From the NCBI GenBank assembly GCA_016490735.1, contig JAEMWC010001412.1, positions 1 to 64,000 of the forward strand: a stretch of DNA of 64,000 bases. Reading direction: 5' to 3'. The stretch comes from Pachyseris speciosa. Its lineage: Eukaryota; Cnidaria; Anthozoa; Scleractinia; Pachyseridae. The notes beneath the pieces were generated by a model. That model saw only the letters and a program-made list of their open reading frames with translations. It did not search any database and was not told the DNA's origin. Positions 34,167 through 64,000 of the stretch are shown in pieces (position 1 is the first letter of the stretch; each line of letters begins with the position of its first letter). The translations under genes and the position numbers were made by a program.

Positions 34167-35294
34167 TTTATTATATAACTTAAAGGTTACTATTAAAACA
34201 CAGTAAAACGCGGGACTAACGGGCTATCCCGAGCGGTCAAAATGGTTTCTATCTTGACCTCGCAGGTAGCAAATCACAGCAGAGTTGATTCATCTTGACC
34301 GCTGAAAGAGCTAGCCACATAATAAATTTCGTTACCGTCCTCTGCAGACAATAATGTGAAATGAGCAGATTTAAGGTTTTGTGGAGGATGTGAACACACG
34401 ATCGTAAATTTTTCATTCTCTTTCTTAACTACAACGCTGTGACTACAAATTTACTTCCTGGATAGTTCGTGTACTTTTTGCAAGTTGAACGTTCTGGAAT
34501 AGTCGCCACTGAGTTACAATAACGTTGATGAAACCGCGCTTCCCATAATTCTACACGCACCGCTCAACACCCAACACTTCACGCCCTTATGATGCACCAG
34601 TTGCTCTAAAGGTAGAAAAAGACACGTTTCAAATCCACATTTCTTTGAAGTTACCCATGGCGACCTTGGTGAAAAAATTCAGGCTCGTTATAATCCACTG
34701 AGAGCAAAATGGGCCGGCTACAAACAAGAGTGGAATGGCAATTATAAAGTTTGGCAACTTGACAGAAAAATAAAATGAAAACGCCAATATTTTTGCTAGT
34801 TACAGCTGTAGTCCCTTGTGTGTGTTACACGCTTGTGTCACGCGAGGATTCTAGCAGTTCGGTTGTAAGACGTATTCCAATACGCTTGTCTTAGACGTCA
34901 CCTATTTCTTTGATGTTTGGAAAAATGGGTACACTTTAGCTATCGAGAAACAGCGCAGAAGAACTAACGATTGGTCGCTGCTTTTCAAGCAATCAACCTT
35001 AGCGGAGCGTCAGGCTTTCCTGAGGGGGAAGGGGAGGCAAGACAGAGGAGAGGAAAATATCTTGTTCTTTCTTCCATCAACTTCCCCTCTTTGGACCTAT
35101 AGCAAAGGTTGCCTGTCTATCGGACACTTGCCTGAGTGCTTGCAGGCTTCTCCGCTCTGCCAGTAGTTAACGTTTGCAAACGTTGTGTTTGCTGGGTCGA
35201 TTTATGAGATCGAGATCATGGCTGGGGCTAATCGAAACAATATGCCTGAGCGGATTATTTCAGTTATTGTAAATGTGAAATAGCCCGTTGTAAA
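34167..35294. other. Intergenic, nothing recognised
   Basis: No coding signal. 34225-34310 carries short echoes (cgagcggtcaaaatgg, cttgaccgct) of the palindromic MITE at 33659-33792. Confidence 0.4.

Positions 35295-35322
<28 letters not shown>
35295..35322. repeat. GT microsatellite
   Basis: About 14 GT dinucleotides. Confidence 0.95.
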
Positions 35323-35339
<17 letters not shown>

Positions 35340-35359
35340 TACGATCTTTTCTTTACTTT

Positions 35360-35890
35360 ACGTCAATCAATCAATCAAAATCTTTATTTAAACACGGTAA
35401 AATTCATCAGGTGAATTACAATTTAAAATACAATTACATAATTATTCCTAATAACAATAAACGTACGCTTAAAAAGTCTCTACAGTAAAATACAATCTAA
35501 ACTAAACCTGTTTTCCATGAATGCCGTGTATTTAACTTAATTATATTTAACTAAAATGAAGGTTTAATAATTGCTTGAAAAGATCTAGAGATTTTACTTG
35601 TCTTAGATTGCAGGGTAGACTGTTCCAGAGAGTTGCACCTCTATAGCTAAAGCTCCTTTTTAGGTAGTTGGTTCTGGGTAAAGGGACATTTAATTTATTT
35701 GTAGAGTCTCTTAAGACATATCCTGACGTACTGCGTTCAGTGAACATAGAGCAGCGTTGAGGAACAAATAACAATCTGTTTTACATTGGTCTATTAAACA
35801 AAAAAGACGGGGAAGTTCGAAGCCGAGAACAGGCTCAACTTTCGTAACCACAAAAATATATCTAAGGCCCGATTCAGACGCTGTAATTTT
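35360..35890 (-). pseudogene. 3' end of a CR1/L2-like non-LTR retrotransposon
   Basis: The minus-strand frame ending at 35547 reads YVLRDSTNKLNVPLPRTNYL, then KRSFSYRGATLWNSLPCNLR, then SLDLFKQLL. YxLR....L..P.PRT.Y.K.SF.Y.GA.LWN.LP is the typical C-terminus of CR1/L2-clade reverse transcriptases in cnidarians. The 3' UTR follows and ends in a TTGA repeat near 35364, as expected for this clade. Only the last part of ORF2 is present. Confidence 0.7.
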
Positions 35891-36364
35891 CATGAGCCGA
35901 ACTTAACGAATTCAATTAAGTACATGAAAAGTTCGGCGTCGGAACAATTAAGAACGGCTCAGCCGTTCTTTTCGCTTGGATGAGGCGGAAATTTCGACTT
36001 TGGAACGGTAAATCCCGTAGCCATTATCTTCTCCTCGCCTTCTCCTCGCTCACTCTCTTTTCCCTTTCCTTTTCCTGCTGTGGTGCGTTTGTTGGGCTCG
36101 TCGGATCCAAAAATTAATTAGAGTTTTGGACCTATTTCAGTCAAATAGCAACAATTTTTGATAGGTATGTTTTTACAAAATACAGACAGATATATATTTC
36201 TAGTTTAGACCTACGAATTAAGGTGAAACGTCATTCAAGGCAATTTTTGGTCCCCCCAAACTGGATCGACTATTGTTCAAGGATAGAAATAGATCATAAA
36301 TACAACATTCATGAAACAGCGCATAGATATTCGGTTTTTCCTGTGGATTCATTTTGTGTTGTAT

Positions 36365-37685
36365 GAGGGTGGTACAGGGTATTTTCGTGAGCCGTGAATT
36401 GCCTTTGAATTTCCCGTGAAATGTCAGGAAATGGCCGGTTTTTTCCCCGTGAAATGTGATTTTGCTAATAACCGTGAGCCGTGATCTTTGATTATAATTA
36501 TCCGTGAAATGAGAATCGGGTGTTTAATTCACTGTGAACTGTGATTTTGTTTCATGTTTCTTTAATTTTGAGAGAAATTGTAACAATAGATGCCATATGG
36601 TACAGTTCGATACAAACTATATTGTGTTCCATTGCAATCTGAAAGGTCATTCTTGACCCAGGGCCGTGATTGCCATGGGAAGGTGTCTGGGATAGATTTG
36701 CTCGTCAATGGAAACCGCCCCTGAAGGTAGCAAGATTCTACCAAATGTAACTGTTTTGATGAGTTACATGGCAGACAATAACAAGAAATCCTTAATCCAC
36801 AAGGAGAAGGCCCGTTTTCCAATGTTTGCCACTTGAAATCATGGGCACAAAATTAAACAATAACTGCAAGCCGCAGGGGGTCCTCCCCTATATGGCCTAC
36901 ACGGGGACGTGCCGCTGGATAGGGCACGGTTTTTGGCTCGGGTATATAATTTCAAGCGAGTTGTCCTGAGAAGGGTCTGGACCCGTCCTAGACAGGGTAT
37001 TTGTTTTTAAGACTGGGCTGCAAGCACATTCTTACGTTATATCCTGTGTTTATTTGTTTGTTTGTGGGTGGTTTTGGCTGTTCACACCCTAATTTGAACT
37101 TGCTTTGTACTGTAAACATGTTCTTTCACCAATCTTGTTACAATCCCTGATGAAGTCTGTGTTATCACAGGCCAAAATACCGGTGGAATAGCAAAAATGT
37201 TAACAAAAGCTGTGGCTGTGTGCTGCTCACTAGTTTTTATTTTAAAAAGCACATCAGACAAGGGAGTGCTTTGACTGTAGTTCTTCTTCTGACCAAAGTA
37301 AGGGACTGTATGTTTTATAATGTAGGAGGGTGGACTGGAGTAATCTGGGTGAGGTTCACCGAAAAAAAAATCATCGTTAGGTGGAGGGTCATCCATTTAT
37401 CAAACAGCATTTCTACTCTCAGTTAAAAAATCTCGTTATAGGTTCGTGAGTTTCCTTTACTGTACAGTTTCGAACAAATAAATGGAAAATAGGCAAAAGG
37501 AAACTTACAGCGTATTGGGGGGAGGGTCACTTCCCCCCCCCCCCACCCCTACATTACGTACACTCGCTGAGAAAATCGCTTTCTTTCTCGTGAAACGTGA
37601 AGTCCCCGTTTTATTCTCCGTGAAATGTGAAACGGCCATTTTATTTCCCGTGAAACGTGATCAAGACCCCCCATTTACCACCCTC
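36365..37685. mobile_element. TIR element of 1.3 kb with CGTGAAAYGTGA repeats and 6-bp duplication
   Basis: Starts GAGGGTGGT and ends ACCACCCTC, flanked by TTGTAT on both sides (36359-36364, 37686-37691). Near both ends the motif CCGTGAAATGTGA/CGTGAAACGTGA/CGTGAGCCGTGA recurs in the same direction (about 36389-36545 and 37588-37662). The interior has small open frames (for example 37082-37396 minus) with no recognisable domain. Confidence 0.6.
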
Positions 37686-37691
37686 TTGTAT

Positions 37692-38287
37692 TGGGTATTC
37701 AGATTGCATGTTCTAAGCGACAAGAAAGTCTCCAAAGTCGATGCTCACAGTACTGCTTTGTATCCGAACTGGCACAGATTTTCGTTCACACGCGCGCATG
37801 TTCACTATACCTTGGATGTCAATATTTCAAATATCTTGACAACATTTGGTGCGGTAGACCAAGATGTGTTCACACTGTATACTGTACCTGCTGCTACCCG
37901 GACCGCCCACTTGGTACCGGCTGTCAGCAGGGTTCTCTTCGATTTTCGGAGAAAAAATCCTTAAAATGGAAAGAAAAATTTTCCTGCAGGGTACCTATTG
38001 GCGTATTCGTGTGGTGTGATCTCGTGTAGGTAGACTTTGCGATAGTTGGTCGAGCTCCATACACCGGGGCGTGAATGCTTTTCACCCCTAGCTTGCGGGT
38101 TTTCCCCTATCAATAGCAACAGGAATTTTTGTATATTCTAAGTGAAACAAGTTTTCACAATCCTTCGTTAGCGGAACGAAAGTTGAATCACAAGGTCACG
38201 TGGGAAGCTAGAGTAGAGAACCAAGAAAACTGGTAATATATTTCTAGTGAAGGAGGAGGTGCGGATGAACGTAAATGGTTACAGCGA
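37692..38287. other. Intergenic, nothing recognised
   Basis: No RNA, coding or repeat signature that I can name. Confidence 0.4.
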
Positions 38288-38288
38288 A

Positions 38289-38328
<40 letters not shown>

Positions 38329-38462
38329 GTGTGATAAAAAATCCTAATAATAATAATAATATTAATAATAATAATAATATTAACAACGACAACAACAACA
38401 ACAACAATAATAATAATAATAATAAATAATAATAATTATTATTATTATTATTTTATTATTAT
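38288..38462. repeat. AAT/AAC microsatellite with inverted ATT arm
   Basis: AAT units with AAC interruptions, turning into ATT units at about 38433. The matching sequences GGTGTGATAAAAAATCC and TTATCACACC flank it. It produces an artefactual poly-Asn open frame. Confidence 0.95.
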
Positions 38463-38536
38463 GAGGATTATTTATCACACCATTATTTGTATTGGTGGTC
38501 ACGTATTCCTAGATCATCAAGCTTTTTCCCATAGCC

Positions 38537-39101
38537 TTAGAGGTCTAAGGTCCTTCTTAAGATTCTTGCTGTGCCCAACAAGCAAGCTTTCTGGAGTATG
38601 TTCAAAATCCCAGGTGTTCCTATCTTAGCAATCCAGTTTTTAGTCACTGCCCCAAGTGTTCCAACTACAACTTGGATAACAGATACACTTCTGCAATTCC
38701 ACATCTTTTGTATGTCCATTTTTAAGTCCTGATAGTGGTCGATCTTTTCCTGTTCTTTTTCTGCTATGCGTGTGACAAAAGGACATGACACATCGATAAT
38801 GTGGCACACTCTGCCCACCTTCTCCAATACTACTATATCGGGCTTGTTATGATCTGAATGATGGTCTGTTTGAATTCTGAAATTCCACAGTAACTTCACT
38901 TGGTCATTTTCCATCACTGCCTCTGTGGAATGGTTGTACCCAGGTTTCGTTGCATTGCAGGTCATAATTGTGACAGAGTTTCCACTGAACAACTTTAGCA
39001 AATTGATAGTGCCTCCAGGTCCTATACTGCTTTTCAGCTAACTTACATTCTGTTGATAAATGGCTGACAGTTTCCTTCCTTTCAGCACATAAGCGACACA
39101 T
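38537..39101 (-). pseudogene. Non-LTR retrotransposon RT C-terminal fragment, frameshifted
   Basis: The minus-strand frame from 39101 begins CRLCAERKETVSHLSTECK, a zinc-knuckle-like segment (C-x2-C...H-x4-C), then RTWRHYQFAKVVQWKLC. A shifted frame then gives DQVKLLWNFRIQTDHHSDHN, PDIVVLEK, HIIDVSCPFVTRIAEKEQEK, KMWNCRSVSVIQVVVGTLGA and LLGTARILRRTL. CR.C......SHI...C, DVKLLWDF.IQTD....RPDIV, DI..P and LGTARILR is the standard tail of a family of invertebrate LINE reverse transcriptases. One frameshift near 38950; no polymerase domain remains in the window. Bounded by AAT/ATT microsatellites. Confidence 0.75.
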
Positions 39102-39128
39102 CGGTGAAACATCTTGTTTGTCAATCTA

Positions 39129-39137
39129 GCATTATTA

Positions 39138-39175
<38 letters not shown>

Positions 39176-39195
39176 GTTGTTGTTGTTGTTGTTAT
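39129..39195. repeat. ATT/GTT microsatellite
   Basis: ATT units passing into TTG units. Confidence 0.95.

Positions 39196-64000
<24,805 letters not shown>

Noticed and set aside
37150..37200. CTGATGA followed by a CTGTG/CACAG stem
   Set aside because: The second core strand reads CCAAAA rather than GAAA and no stem I or III can be drawn; at most a relic.
38247..38429. Poly-asparagine open frame
   Set aside because: Translation of an AAT/AAC microsatellite.

Overview
This is 64 kb of animal nuclear DNA: AT-rich, with many short exons split by GT-AG introns and dense MITE-type repeats. The splice-joined proteins and the style of the repeats suggest an anthozoan cnidarian, most likely a stony coral. 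That is an inference; no species can be named from the window.

Two protein-coding genes lie head-to-tail on the + strand. (1) Positions 199-32121 hold the C-terminal third of a VPS13 bridge-like lipid-transfer protein, about 1,050 codons in 32 recognised exons, entering from the left and ending at a real stop codon. The tail is closer to VPS13C than to VPS13A. Reading order: end of the VAB/SHR-BD beta-repeat region, the VPS13_C/ATG2-C-like helical region, then a PH-like domain. (2) Positions 40067-64000 hold the 5' two-thirds of a ninein (NIN) centrosomal gene: EF-hand N-terminus, basic linker, more EF-hand repeats, then a long coiled coil. The last exon (62072 onward) is open for at least 1.9 kb and runs off the window. 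A separate ATG-bearing exon at 54613-54749 splices in phase to the first coiled-coil exon and predicts an EF-hand-less ninein from an internal promoter.

Introns and the 7.9 kb intergenic gap (32122-40066) are full of mobile debris. There is a two-copy TIR family with perfect 9-bp target duplications (MULE-like), two copies of a CAGGGCTCGA-ended TIR element, several perfect foldback MITEs, tRNA-derived SINE-like copies, a broken Crypton recombinase, two non-LTR RT tails, tandem minisatellites and AAT/GT microsatellites.

The most unusual item is in the intergenic gap. On the minus strand at 33950-34016 there is a hammerhead ribozyme with all core residues, an extended stem I with internal loop, and a stem III made of the palindrome ACAGCTGT, so it should cleave as a dimer. 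It sits in a 354-bp insertion with 15-bp target duplications and repeated arms, the architecture of Penelope-like-element terminal repeats or retrozymes. Other points: one VPS13 junction is out of phase by one base, one VPS13 intron is GC-AG, and the ninein coiled coil has an 11-residue (hendecad) repeat.
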